A stretch of DNA of 64,000 bases from JBBPZA01 sp963728925 (GTDB lineage Bacteria; Actinomycetota; Thermoleophilia; Solirubrobacterales; Solirubrobacteraceae): NCBI GenBank assembly GCA_963728925.1, contig CAVSMB010000029.1, positions 186,001 to 250,000 of the forward strand, read 5' to 3'. The notes beneath the pieces are model-generated. The model saw nothing but the letters and a program-made list of their open reading frames with translations, was not told the DNA's origin and made no database searches. The translations under genes and the position numbers were made by a program. Positions 48,128 through 56,061 of this stretch are shown here, one piece after another; the stretch's first letter is position 1, and each line of letters opens with the position of its first letter.

Positions 48128-48868
48128 ATGGCGAGCCCTGCGGTCCGCTTCGACCCGATCCAGCCCCAGCGCGCCCACGAGTACGTGGCGGAGCAGATCC
48201 GCCGTCACATCTCGCTGCGGCTCGTGCTGGCAGGGGAGGCGCTGCCGCCCGAGCGCGAGCTCGCGCGGCTGTTCGAGGTCGGCCGCCCGACCGTCCAGCA
48301 GGCGCTGCGTCTGCTCGAGGGTGACGGGCTCGTCGAGGCGCGGCGCGGGCGGGGCGGCGGGACCTTCGTCTCGCACCCGCCCGAGGGCGGCCCGCGGCGC
48401 GACGAGCTCATCGAGCGCCTCCTGCGGCGTCGCGCCGAGCTCGACGAGCTGCTCGTCTACCGGCGAGCGGTCGAGCCGTCCGCCGCGCGGGTCGCCGCCG
48501 GGACCCGGCGCAAGAGCGACGTCGAGGCGATGCGCCGAGCAGACCGGCGCTGGATCGCCGCGCGCGACGAGCCCGCCTACATGCGCCACGACACCGAGTT
48601 CCACCTCGCCCTCGCCCGCGCGACCGGCAACGGCCTGCTCGTCGCCACGCTGGAGGACGTCCGCACGCGCCTCGGTGACGCCCTCGGCCTGCTGCCCGAG
48701 TCCGATCTCTGGGCCCGCCGTATCTCCGGCGAGCACGAGGCGGTGATCGCCGCGATCGAGGCGAGCGACGGCGAGGCGGCCGACGCGGCGATGCGCGAGC
48801 ACGTCGTCAACGCCGAGCGCAGCGTTCGCGCGCTGCTCGCCGCGATCAGGCGCCGGGTGGCCCGATGA
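48128..48868 (+). CDS. FadR-subfamily GntR transcriptional regulator
   Basis: The 246-residue protein has the GntR winged helix (LPPERELARLFEVGRPTVQQ, LRLLEGDGLVEARRGRGGGT) and an all-helical FCD domain whose metal-binding residues include the His in DTEFHLALARATGN and in EHEAVIAAIEA. It probably senses an organic acid or amine metabolite and controls this cluster through TTGCCA-N9-TGGCAA or a similar site. The ATG at 48128 is used; GTG 48122 overlaps the previous stop and is an alternative. Confidence 0.9.
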   Translation: MASPAVRFDPIQPQRAHEYVAEQIRRHISLRLVLAGEALPPERELARLFEVGRPTVQQALRLLEGDGLVEARRGRGGGTFVSHPPEGGPRRDELIERLLRRRAELDELLVYRRAVEPSAARVAAGTRRKSDVEAMRRADRRWIAARDEPAYMRHDTEFHLALARATGNGLLVATLEDVRTRLGDALGLLPESDLWARRISGEHEAVIAAIEASDGEAADAAMREHVVNAERSVRALLAAIRRRVAR

Positions 48869-48932
48869 AAGTCCGTCTCCGGGCGCGCCGCGAGGCCGGC
48901 CTGCGTACACCGTCGACCGAGAGGTGACCTCG

Positions 48933-50312
48933 ATGTCCAGTCTCGTCAACGCCGACCAGACCAGCGTCTTCCCGCGGCTGATCGGCGAGGGCTATGCGAG
49001 CATCGAGTCGGGCGAGGGCGTGTGGCTGCGCACCACCGACGGCCGCGAGATCCTCGACGCCTGCTCGGGCGGGGCCATGACCGCGTGCCTCGGCCACGGC
49101 GTGCGCGAGGTCGCCGACGCGGCGGCCGCGCAGGGCGACGAGCTCTCCTACGTCTACAACCACCACTTCACCAACGCCCCACAGGAGCGCTACGCCGATC
49201 GCCTCCTCGCGGTCGCCGCGCCGGAGATGGCCCGTGTGCGCTTCGTGTCGGGCGGCTCGGAGGCCAACGAGACCGCGCTGCGCATGGTCCGCGGCTACCA
49301 CGTCGACCGCGGCGACGCGGGGCGCTGGCGCATCATCTCGCCCGCCCAGGCCTACCACGGCGCGCTCATGGGGGCGCTCGCCCTCAGCGGCCGGCTCGAC
49401 CTCCAGGGCCCCTACGCCGACTACCTGACCAGCCACCTCCACCTCGGGCTGGAGGCCTGGCGCGAGGACGACACGGGGGAGGCGGCGCTCGCCCAGCTCG
49501 ACCGGCGCATGGCCGAGGCCGGGCCCGACACCGTGGCGGCGTTCTTCTGCGAGCCGGTGAGCGGCGCCGCGCTGCCCGCCTTCTCGCCGCCGGCAGGGTT
49601 CTGGGACGGGCTCGCGGAGCGTCGCGAGCGCTACGGCTTCCTCGTCTGCTTCGACGAGGTGGTCAGCGGCATGGGCCGGACCGGGAGCTGGTTCGCCGCC
49701 CAGCGGCTGGCCCTCGAGCCCGACGTCGTGACGGCCGGCAAGGGCATTGGGGCCGGCTCCTTCCCGCTGGCCGCCGCGCTGTGCACCGAGCGGGTCTACG
49801 ACGCCTTCGCGAACGGCTCGCGGCTCTTCGACCATGGCCACACGTGGGACGGCGCGCCGCTGTCGTGCGCGGTGGGCCTTGCCGTCCTCGAGCAGATCGA
49901 GGGCCGCGGGCTGGTGGACCGCGTCGCCGCGCGCGGGCCGGCGCTGCTCGAGCAGCTTCGCGAGGCGGTGGGCGGGCTGGACGTCGTCGGCGAGGTCCGC
50001 GGGCGCGGCTTCCTGCTCGGGGTCGAGCTCGTCGACCCGCGCGAGCCCGGGCGCTTCCTGGACGACGAGCTCGACGCGGCCGGGCTCGTCGACCGGATCG
50101 CCCTCGAGGACCACGGCCTGCTGGTCAGTACCGGGCATTCCGGCCCCGGCGCGGCCGGGGACCAGGTGACGGTGGCCCCGGCGTTCACGGCGTCGGACGC
50201 CGAGCTCGAGGAGATGATGCGCAGGCTCGCGGCGACGCTTGCCGACGTCGAGCACGAGGTAGTGGAAGGTCGGCCTCTACGTCCTCCCGAGATCGTGGAG
50301 CGTCGCGGGTGA
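48933..50312 (+). CDS. Class III aminotransferase, paralogue
   Basis: A 459-residue paralogue of the gene at 46045: GGSEANETALRMVRGYHVDR, SPAQAYHGALMGALALSGR, FDEVVSGMGRTGSWF and the PLP Lys in TAGKGIGAGSFPLAA. Having two related transaminases in one operon suggests two successive or alternative amine substrates. ATG 48933 has a GAGAGGTGA ribosome site six bases upstream. Confidence 0.92.
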   Translation: MSSLVNADQTSVFPRLIGEGYASIESGEGVWLRTTDGREILDACSGGAMTACLGHGVREVADAAAAQGDELSYVYNHHFTNAPQERYADRLLAVAAPEMARVRFVSGGSEANETALRMVRGYHVDRGDAGRWRIISPAQAYHGALMGALALSGRLDLQGPYADYLTSHLHLGLEAWREDDTGEAALAQLDRRMAEAGPDTVAAFFCEPVSGAALPAFSPPAGFWDGLAERRERYGFLVCFDEVVSGMGRTGSWFAAQRLALEPDVVTAGKGIGAGSFPLAAALCTERVYDAFANGSRLFDHGHTWDGAPLSCAVGLAVLEQIEGRGLVDRVAARGPALLEQLREAVGGLDVVGEVRGRGFLLGVELVDPREPGRFLDDELDAAGLVDRIALEDHGLLVSTGHSGPGAAGDQVTVAPAFTASDAELEEMMRRLAATLADVEHEVVEGRPLRPPEIVERRG

Positions 50313-51586
50313 GCAGCCGGCGGCCCGAGGGCGAGTTCGTCCTCCTCGGGCTCCCCGACGTCAACGGCTCGATCCGTGGCAAGGCGCTGAGGCCGGCGGC
50401 GTTCGAGACGGCCCTGCGCGAGGGGACGGTGACCACCGACCTGCTGCTCGCGCTCGACCCCGTCGACGAGCCGATCACCGACTACGAGGACTTCGGCATC
50501 CGCTCGGGGGCCGGGGACCTGCTGCTGACGCCCGAGCCAGACACCCTCGGGGAGCTGAGGTGGCGGCCGGGCTGGCGCGTCTGCCTGGCCACCCCGAGCT
50601 GGGGCGACGGCCGTCCGTGCGCGATCGCCTCGCGCGAGGTCGCCCGACACGCCCTCGACGGGCTGGGGCAGCTCGGCTACGAGGCCCTCGCCGCCTTCGA
50701 GTACGAGGTGCGTATCCGCGACGCGTCGGGCGCGCCGCTGTCTAGCGGGTTGAGCTACAGCCTCGCCGAGCTCGGCCGCTTCGAGGCGTTCGTCGCCGAG
50801 CTCGCGCCGGCCCTGGAGGCGCTGGGGATCGAGCTCGGCGCCGTCCACACCGAGGCCGGGCCCGGGCTGCTCGAGCTCAACCTCGCGGCCCGGCGCTGGC
50901 TGCGAGCGGCCGACGACGCGGCACTGACCAAGCTCGCGGTCAAGGACCTCGCCGCGTCGCTCGGCCTGGAAGCGAGCTTCCTGGCCAAGACCGAGCCGGG
51001 CGAGGAGGGGTCCAGCGGCCACGTGCACCTGTCGTGCTGGCGCGACGGAGACAACGCCTTCACCCAGGAGGACGTGATGCACGCTGCAGTCGCCGGCGTG
51101 CTGGACCACCTGCCCGGCGCCTCGCTGCTGCTCAACCCGACGGTCAACTCCTACAAGCGCCTCGTCCCCGGCTGGTTCGCCCCCGTCAACGTCAGCTGGG
51201 GCGTCGAGAACCGCTCATGCGCGGTCCGCGCGATCCCGTCGCCGTCGTCGTCCGGCCGGGCCCGGCTCGAATGTCGTCGCCCGGGCGCCGACGCGAACCC
51301 CTACCTCGCGCTGGCCGCGGTGGCCGTCTCGGCGGCCGACGGGCTGCGAGGGTCCGCCACGCCCCCCGAGCCGGTGGTCGGCGACGCGTCGGAGCGCTCG
51401 GACCTGCCGACCCTTCCCGGCTCGTTGGAGAGCGCGCTCGCCGCCTTCGCCGCCGACCGGCCGCTGCGCGACGCGCTCGGCGAGGAGTTCAGCCGGTACT
51501 ACGAGATCTCCCGGGCGTGGGAGCTGCGCGCCTGGCGGGAGGCGGTCAGCGACTGGGAGCGCGCGCGCTACGGGCGGGCGGTGTAG
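50309..51586 (+). CDS. Glutamine synthetase-like ligase, second copy
   Basis: The 425-residue protein has the GS fold with LGLPDVNGSIRGKAL at the start, ALAAFEYEVRI (acidic metal ligands), SSGHVHLSCWRDG and the classical LLNPTVNSYKRLVPGWFAP followed by VNVSWGVENRSCAVRAI. It is more GS-like in the active loop than the copy at 42355, so the two may act on different amines. GTG 50309 overlaps the aminotransferase stop (GTGA). Confidence 0.87.
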   Translation: MSSRRPEGEFVLLGLPDVNGSIRGKALRPAAFETALREGTVTTDLLLALDPVDEPITDYEDFGIRSGAGDLLLTPEPDTLGELRWRPGWRVCLATPSWGDGRPCAIASREVARHALDGLGQLGYEALAAFEYEVRIRDASGAPLSSGLSYSLAELGRFEAFVAELAPALEALGIELGAVHTEAGPGLLELNLAARRWLRAADDAALTKLAVKDLAASLGLEASFLAKTEPGEEGSSGHVHLSCWRDGDNAFTQEDVMHAAVAGVLDHLPGASLLLNPTVNSYKRLVPGWFAPVNVSWGVENRSCAVRAIPSPSSSGRARLECRRPGADANPYLALAAVAVSAADGLRGSATPPEPVVGDASERSDLPTLPGSLESALAAFAADRPLRDALGEEFSRYYEISRAWELRAWREAVSDWERARYGRAV

Positions 51587-51600
51587 GGCGGGGTGCGGGC

Positions 51601-51632
51601 GCGATCCGGTGATCGCGCTTCCGCGGAAGCGC
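51601..51632 (+). terminator. Two short hairpins after the GS-like gene
   Basis: GCGATC-CGGT-GATCGC (51601-51616) is followed at once by the 18-bp palindrome GCGCTTCCGCGGAAGCGC (51615-51632). They lie between convergent genes. Confidence 0.5.
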
Positions 51633-51662
51633 CCGCGCCCGCTTCCGCACGCGGCAGCCCGC

Positions 51663-51697
51663 CGGCCCGGCCCCCTCGCGTGCGCGGGGCCGGGCCG
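51663..51697. terminator. Strong bidirectional hairpin
   Basis: CGGCCCGGCCCC (51663-51674) pairs perfectly with GGGGCCGGGCCG (51686-51697) across an 11-base loop. It sits between the convergent GS-like and permease genes and can end transcripts from both sides. No U-run is present, as is usual in this G+C range. Confidence 0.6.
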
Positions 51698-51718
51698 CCG
51701 GTGGCGCGCCTCAGCCGG

Positions 51719-53398
51719 TCAGGAGGGGCGGCGGTTGTCGGGGTCCTTCGCCACGGTCTGCGTCATGCCCGCGCCCGTGGTCTCCCGCGAGGCCGGCGGT
51801 GCCACGCCGACCCGCTCGTGGTCGAGGTCGGTGTCGCCGACGGGGGCGCCCTCGTCGATCATCCGCCCGATGAGCTCGTACTTCTTGCGGTTCGTGCTCT
51901 TGAGGTAGAGGGCGTAGGCGATCGCTCCGACCACCGCGGCGAGCGCGAGCCACTTGATCCAAGGCACGAAGCCGATGGTGCCGGCCAGGACGTCGATGTT
52001 CGCGAACAGCAGGTAGATCGTGAAGGCCTGGGCCACCAGGGCGATGACCGGGCACACGATCGTCGCGATCGGGTTCTCCTTCAGCGTCCGATGGCGACGG
52101 AAGTAGACGACGACCGCGAGCGCGCACAGCGCCTGGATCGCGAGGATCCACACGACGCCGAGCACGGCCATCATCGTGTAGACGCGCACGTAGGCGTTGT
52201 CGAAGGGGTCGCCGAAGCCCGAGCCGACGGCCCACACGAGCACGATCGCGAGCGCGACGATCGTCTGGACGACGCTCGCGACATAGGGCGAGCGGTGCTT
52301 GGGATGGGTCTTGCCGAGCGCGCGGGGGAGCATTCCCTCGCGCCCCATCGCGTAGGAGTAGCGCATCGCGACGTTGTGGAAGGCCATCGCGCAGGCGAAG
52401 GAGCCGGTGAGGATCAGGACCTGCATGATCGTCGCCAGCCCGTTGGAGCCGAAGTCGCGCATCGCCGCGAAGAACGGGCCGTCAGGGTTCTGGGCGGAGG
52501 CGATGAGCCGGTTGGACGGGAAGGCCGAGACGAAGGCGAAGGAGGTGATGACGTAGAGCACGCCGAGGCTGACGACGGCGATGAGCGTCGCCCGCGGGAC
52601 GATGCGCCGCGGGTTGCGCGACTCCTCGGCGTAGTTGGGGATCGCCTCGAAGCCGACCCACGACCAGAAGGCGAGGAAGATGCCGACGCCGGCCGCACCC
52701 GCGACAGCGGCGCCGTCTGAGTCGACGCCCGTCGCGCCCTTGAAGGCGTTGGCCGGATTCAGCGAGTCCCACGCGAGGCCGCTCGAGCCGCCGCCCGAGC
52801 CGATGACGAGGATGTCGAACAGCGCGAGGATGATGATCTCGCCGATCAGCGCGGTCCCGAGCACCTTGACCGACAGCTCGACGTCGAACCACGTCAGGAC
52901 CGAGATGACCACCGCGGCGAACAGGGCGAGCAGCGGCCACGGGATGTCGATCGACCACCAGTCGTTGAAGTCGAGGTTGGCGAAGTACGCGAACCCGCCG
53001 AGCAGCGAGACCTCGAAGAGGCAGTAGGCCAGCGCGCCGCAGATTCCGGCCGCCATCCCGAGCTCACGGCCGAGACCGTGCGAGATGAAGCTGTAGAAGC
53101 CGCCCGCCGAGCGGATGTGCCGCGCCAGAGTGACGTAGCCGATCGCGAAGATCGTGAGGATGATCGTCGCGAAGCCGAACGCCGCGGGCGTGCCGATGCC
53201 GGTGCCGAAGCTGACGGCGAACGGGACGTTGAAGAGCATGGCCGAGATCGGCGCGGCGCCCGTCACCCCGACGAAGATCACGCCGACCAGACCGATCGCC
53301 CCCGGCTTGAGCCGGTCGACTCCCGAGCCCTCCACGTTGACGGACTCGATCATCCCCTCGTGCCTGGCGCTCAGCCCTGGTGGCGTCTCGGTGCTCAT
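51719..53398 (-). CDS. APC-superfamily amino acid/amine permease
   Basis: The 559-residue protein has twelve or more hydrophobic segments and the APC hallmarks GVIFVGVTGAAPISAMLFN in helix 1, SAGGFYSFISHGLGRELGM in helix 3 and FWSWVGFEAIPNYAEESRNP near residue 250. The cytoplasmic C terminus is hydrophilic. The substrate is likely an amino acid, polyamine or related amine given the neighbouring operon, but its promoter carries a site like the operator of the sugar-type cluster to the right. ATG 53398 has a GGGGGAAGAGGG ribosome site. Confidence 0.9.
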   Translation of the reverse strand: MSTETPPGLSARHEGMIESVNVEGSGVDRLKPGAIGLVGVIFVGVTGAAPISAMLFNVPFAVSFGTGIGTPAAFGFATIILTIFAIGYVTLARHIRSAGGFYSFISHGLGRELGMAAGICGALAYCLFEVSLLGGFAYFANLDFNDWWSIDIPWPLLALFAAVVISVLTWFDVELSVKVLGTALIGEIIILALFDILVIGSGGGSSGLAWDSLNPANAFKGATGVDSDGAAVAGAAGVGIFLAFWSWVGFEAIPNYAEESRNPRRIVPRATLIAVVSLGVLYVITSFAFVSAFPSNRLIASAQNPDGPFFAAMRDFGSNGLATIMQVLILTGSFACAMAFHNVAMRYSYAMGREGMLPRALGKTHPKHRSPYVASVVQTIVALAIVLVWAVGSGFGDPFDNAYVRVYTMMAVLGVVWILAIQALCALAVVVYFRRHRTLKENPIATIVCPVIALVAQAFTIYLLFANIDVLAGTIGFVPWIKWLALAAVVGAIAYALYLKSTNRKKYELIGRMIDEGAPVGDTDLDHERVGVAPPASRETTGAGMTQTVAKDPDNRRPS

Positions 53399-53435
53399 CC
53401 CTCTTCCCCCATCTTGCGGACGCTGTCTTGCGGCG

Positions 53436-53450
53436 AGTTGTCTGACAGGT
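53436..53450 (-). promoter_or_regulatory. GntR-type operator half-matching the site at 54231
   Basis: AGTTGTCTGACAGGT matches AGTTGTCAGACAACT at 12 of 15 positions and lies just downstream of the permease -10 box, so a repressor bound here would block the permease gene. Confidence 0.5.
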
Positions 53451-53455
53451 CGAGC

Positions 53456-53484
53456 ATTACACCACTGCGGCCGCGACGAGGCAA
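53456..53484 (-). promoter_or_regulatory. Promoter of the permease gene
   Basis: On the minus strand TTGCCT (53479-53484) and TGTAAT (53456-53461) are 17 bases apart, about 60 bases before ATG 53398. Confidence 0.6.
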
Positions 53485-53509
53485 GTCCCTGGTCGCGGCG
53501 CCTGCGCGC

Positions 53510-54172
53510 TCACGCCGCCAGCGCAAGCGCCTCGTTGAGCTGGGCGGCGAGAGGCTCGCCGGGCACGAGCCTGTGGTCGAGGGCCGCAGTTCCGATGGTG
53601 AACGCCCACACGCCGAGCTCGGCGAGCGTGCGGACCCGCTTGGCCGAGTCGACCGAGCCTGCGCAGATGACAGGCAGCGGGGTCGCCTCGACCACCGCCT
53701 CCACCAGGCGGGGCACGTCACCGTCGTAGCGGTAGGCGAGCAGGTTGATGCCGTCGACGCCGGCCTGCTCGGCGCGTCGCGCGTCGTCGGCGATGGCCGT
53801 GAGCGAGCCGCGCAGCAGGCACGGATGTCCCACGATCTCCCCTACGTAGGGGAAGAACTTGATGTCGGTGCCCGCGATGATCTCCTGTACCGGCTCCACG
53901 AGTGTGCCGCCGATCAGATAGTCGGGCGCCAGCTCGGCGGCCGCCCGCGCGGAGGCCAGGGTGGCCTCCGGCGTCTCGGAGACGACCTCGAGGTGGCTCT
54001 CGTGGCCGTTGGCGCGGATGTCCTCCATCAGGGCCTCGAGTTGGGCACGCTCCAGGCCGACGTCCTTGCAGCCGACGTGCTGGACCCCCACGTCGGCGAT
54101 CGACGCGTACACCTCGCGGGCGTCGGGCAGCGTGCGATCGTCGCGTGTGAGCATGAAGATGAACTCGGACAT
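53510..54172 (-). CDS. TIM-barrel protein of unknown function in a sugar-type cluster
   Basis: The 220-residue protein has an alternating strand/helix pattern and ends with barrel-type phosphate-binding strands (PVICAGSVDSAKRVRTLAEL, GVWAFTIGTAALDH). Earlier blocks are FIFMLTRDDRTL, VGVQHVGCKDVGL, DYLIGGTLVEPV and DGINLLAYRYDGDVP. It looks like a small phosphosugar-binding barrel related in style to ThiG/NanE/GlpP proteins, but I cannot assign a reaction. It is divergent from the zinc alcohol dehydrogenase and shares its operator. A GGAGGCGC site precedes ATG 54172. Confidence 0.7.
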   Translation of the reverse strand: MSEFIFMLTRDDRTLPDAREVYASIADVGVQHVGCKDVGLERAQLEALMEDIRANGHESHLEVVSETPEATLASARAAAELAPDYLIGGTLVEPVQEIIAGTDIKFFPYVGEIVGHPCLLRGSLTAIADDARRAEQAGVDGINLLAYRYDGDVPRLVEAVVEATPLPVICAGSVDSAKRVRTLAELGVWAFTIGTAALDHRLVPGEPLAAQLNEALALAA

Positions 54173-54190
54173 GCGCCTCCGCTCCGATGG

Positions 54191-54220
54191 GTGACCCTGT
54201 GCGACGGCGCATGGTAGCGT
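54191..54220 (+). promoter_or_regulatory. Promoter of the zinc alcohol dehydrogenase operon
   Basis: GTGACC (54191-54196) and TAGCGT (54215-54220) with an 18-base spacer; the operator at 54231 lies about five bases past the predicted start. Confidence 0.45.
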
Positions 54221-54239
54221 CTCGCCGATCAGTTGTCAG
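54211..54239 (-). promoter_or_regulatory. Promoter of the TIM-barrel gene
   Basis: On the minus strand CTGACA (54234-54239) and TACCAT (54211-54216) are 17 bases apart. The -35 box lies inside the operator palindrome. Confidence 0.6.
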
Positions 54240-54245
54240 ACAACT
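54231..54245. promoter_or_regulatory. 15-bp palindromic operator AGTTGTCAGACAACT
   Basis: A perfect inverted repeat (AGTTGTC-A-GACAACT) between the divergent TIM-barrel and alcohol dehydrogenase genes. It covers the -35 of the leftward promoter and the early transcribed region of the rightward one, so one repressor could shut both. The GntR/UTRA protein encoded at 55321 in the same operon is the obvious candidate. GntR-family sites often have such GT-N-AC symmetric cores. Confidence 0.75.
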
Positions 54246-54265
54246 TGCGCTCGGAGGGGTCGACT

Positions 54266-55318
54266 GTGCGTGCCGCGATCTGGCAGGGCCCGGGAGAGAT
54301 GACGCTGGACGAGCTTGAGGATCCCACGTGCCCGCCCAACGGCGCGCTGCTCCGGACGCTCGCGTGCGGGATCTGCGGCACCGACGTGCGCTCGTTCTAC
54401 AACGGCGACCGTCGGATAGCCCCGCCGTGGGTGCTCGGCCACGAGATCTCCGGGGAGGTCGTCGCCGTCGGCGACGGCGCCCGCGCCGAGCTCGACGGGA
54501 TCGACGTCGGCGACCAGGTGCACTGCATCTCGACGCTGTGGTGCGGACGCTGCCGCCTGTGCCGCAACGGGAACGAGCACCTGTGCCTCAACGGCGAGCT
54601 GATGGGCTTCGACCACCCCGGCGCGTACGCCGAGCTCGTCGCCATCCCGCAGATCGCGCTCAAGAACCTGTTCCGCATCCCCGACGCCCTGTCGCCCGAG
54701 CACGCCACCTTCGCCGATCCGCTCTCGGACGTGATCTGCGGCCACAAGGACATCGGCATCGGCCTCGACCAGGCCGTGGTCGTCGTCGGCGCGGGCCCGG
54801 TCGGCACCGCGCACGCCGCGCTCGCGCGTCTGGAGGGAGCCGCCCAGGTGCTGCTCATCGAGCACGCCGCGGCCCGGCTCGAGCTTGCCGAAGGCGTGCT
54901 CGGCGGCGACCGCATGGGCTACGTCGACGCCTCGCAGAGCGACGCGACCGCCGCCGTTCGACGGCTGACGGACGACGTGGGGGCGGACGTCGTCATCGTC
55001 GCCTGCTCCAACGACGCAGCCCAGGAGCAGGCGATGGAGATGGCCGCTCCCCGCGGGCGCGTGCTGTTCTTCGGTGGCCTGCCCAAGGGCACCACCCACA
55101 TCCGCTTCCCGTCCAACGTCCTGCACTACCAGGAGGTCCAGGTGCACGGCTCCTACGCCTCGCGACACCGCGACCAGGTCCAGGCCCTCGACATGCTCGC
55201 CCGCAACGCGGGGGGGCTGCGCGACGTGGTCTCGGCGATCGTGCCGCTCGAGGACACCCCGGGCGCCTTCGGGCAGATCCGCGCCGGGGACGTCCTCAAG
55301 GTCGTCGTCGCTCCGTAG
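54266..55318 (+). CDS. Zinc-dependent medium-chain alcohol dehydrogenase
   Basis: The 350-residue protein has the catalytic-zinc Cys in LACGICGTDVRSF, GHEISGEVVAVG, the structural-zinc cluster CGRCRLCRNGNEHLC and the cofactor site VVVVGAGPVGTAHAALARL. It resembles sorbitol/threonine/xylitol-type polyol dehydrogenases. With an FGGY kinase in the operon, oxidation of a polyol to a ketose followed by phosphorylation is a reasonable reading. GTG 54266 has GGAGG nine bases upstream. Confidence 0.9.
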   Translation: MRAAIWQGPGEMTLDELEDPTCPPNGALLRTLACGICGTDVRSFYNGDRRIAPPWVLGHEISGEVVAVGDGARAELDGIDVGDQVHCISTLWCGRCRLCRNGNEHLCLNGELMGFDHPGAYAELVAIPQIALKNLFRIPDALSPEHATFADPLSDVICGHKDIGIGLDQAVVVVGAGPVGTAHAALARLEGAAQVLLIEHAAARLELAEGVLGGDRMGYVDASQSDATAAVRRLTDDVGADVVIVACSNDAAQEQAMEMAAPRGRVLFFGGLPKGTTHIRFPSNVLHYQEVQVHGSYASRHRDQVQALDMLARNAGGLRDVVSAIVPLEDTPGAFGQIRAGDVLKVVVAP

Positions 55319-55320
55319 CG

Positions 55321-56061
55321 ATGGCCACGTCGGCCCGACCTCCCTTGCGCCGGCAGCTCGCCGACCGGTTGCGGGGTCGCATCCTCGCGGGCGAGCACCG
55401 GCCCGGCGACCGGCTCCCCTCCGAGCCCGAGCTGGCCGAGGGGATGGGCGTCTCGCGGGCGACGGTGCGCGCAGCGATCACCCTGCTCGAGGAGGAGCGC
55501 TACCTGCGCCGCGAGCACGGGTCGGGGACCTACGTGACCGCGAGGCCGACGCTGCGCAACGAGCTCGGGCAGAACTTCGGCGTCACCGAGATGATCGAGC
55601 GCGCCGGGCGGCTGCCGGCGACGGTCGACGAGTGCGCAGAGGTCCAGCCCGCCGGCGAGGAGGTCGCCGGCGCGCTCGGCCTGGAGCTCGGCGCGCCGGT
55701 CAGCGTGCTCGACCGCATCCGGACGTCGGACGGCCGGCCGGTGGTGGCCTCGACCGACTGGTGCCGCATCGACGACCTGCCGCCCGAGGAGCTCGGGGCG
55801 ACCGCACGCGGGTCGCTCTACGACGGGCTGGCGGCGCGCGGCCTCGTGATCCACCACGGCGTGTCGCGCCTTACCCCGGAGACGGCCGACGGCGAGGTGG
55901 CCGAGCGCCTCGGCGTCGCGCGCGGCGCGCTGCTCATGCTGCTGTGGCAGATCGACTACGGGGCGAGCGGCCGGGCCGTGCTCGTCTCACGCGAGTTCCA
56001 CCTCGCGGACGCCTTCGAGTTCACCGTCTACCGACGCGGGCCCGGGGAGACGGAAGGGTGA
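55321..56061 (+). CDS. GntR/UTRA (HutC-type) transcriptional regulator
   Basis: The 246-residue protein has a GntR helix-turn-helix (GDRLPSEPELAEGMGVSRAT, LLEEERYLRREHGSGTYVT) and a UTRA ligand-binding domain (LGAPVSVLDRIRTSDGRPVV, LLMLLWQIDYGASGRAVLVS). UTRA domains usually bind sugar phosphates or similar metabolites. It starts two bases after the dehydrogenase stop and likely binds AGTTGTCAGACAACT and the related site at the permease gene. Confidence 0.92.
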   Translation: MATSARPPLRRQLADRLRGRILAGEHRPGDRLPSEPELAEGMGVSRATVRAAITLLEEERYLRREHGSGTYVTARPTLRNELGQNFGVTEMIERAGRLPATVDECAEVQPAGEEVAGALGLELGAPVSVLDRIRTSDGRPVVASTDWCRIDDLPPEELGATARGSLYDGLAARGLVIHHGVSRLTPETADGEVAERLGVARGALLMLLWQIDYGASGRAVLVSREFHLADAFEFTVYRRGPGETEG

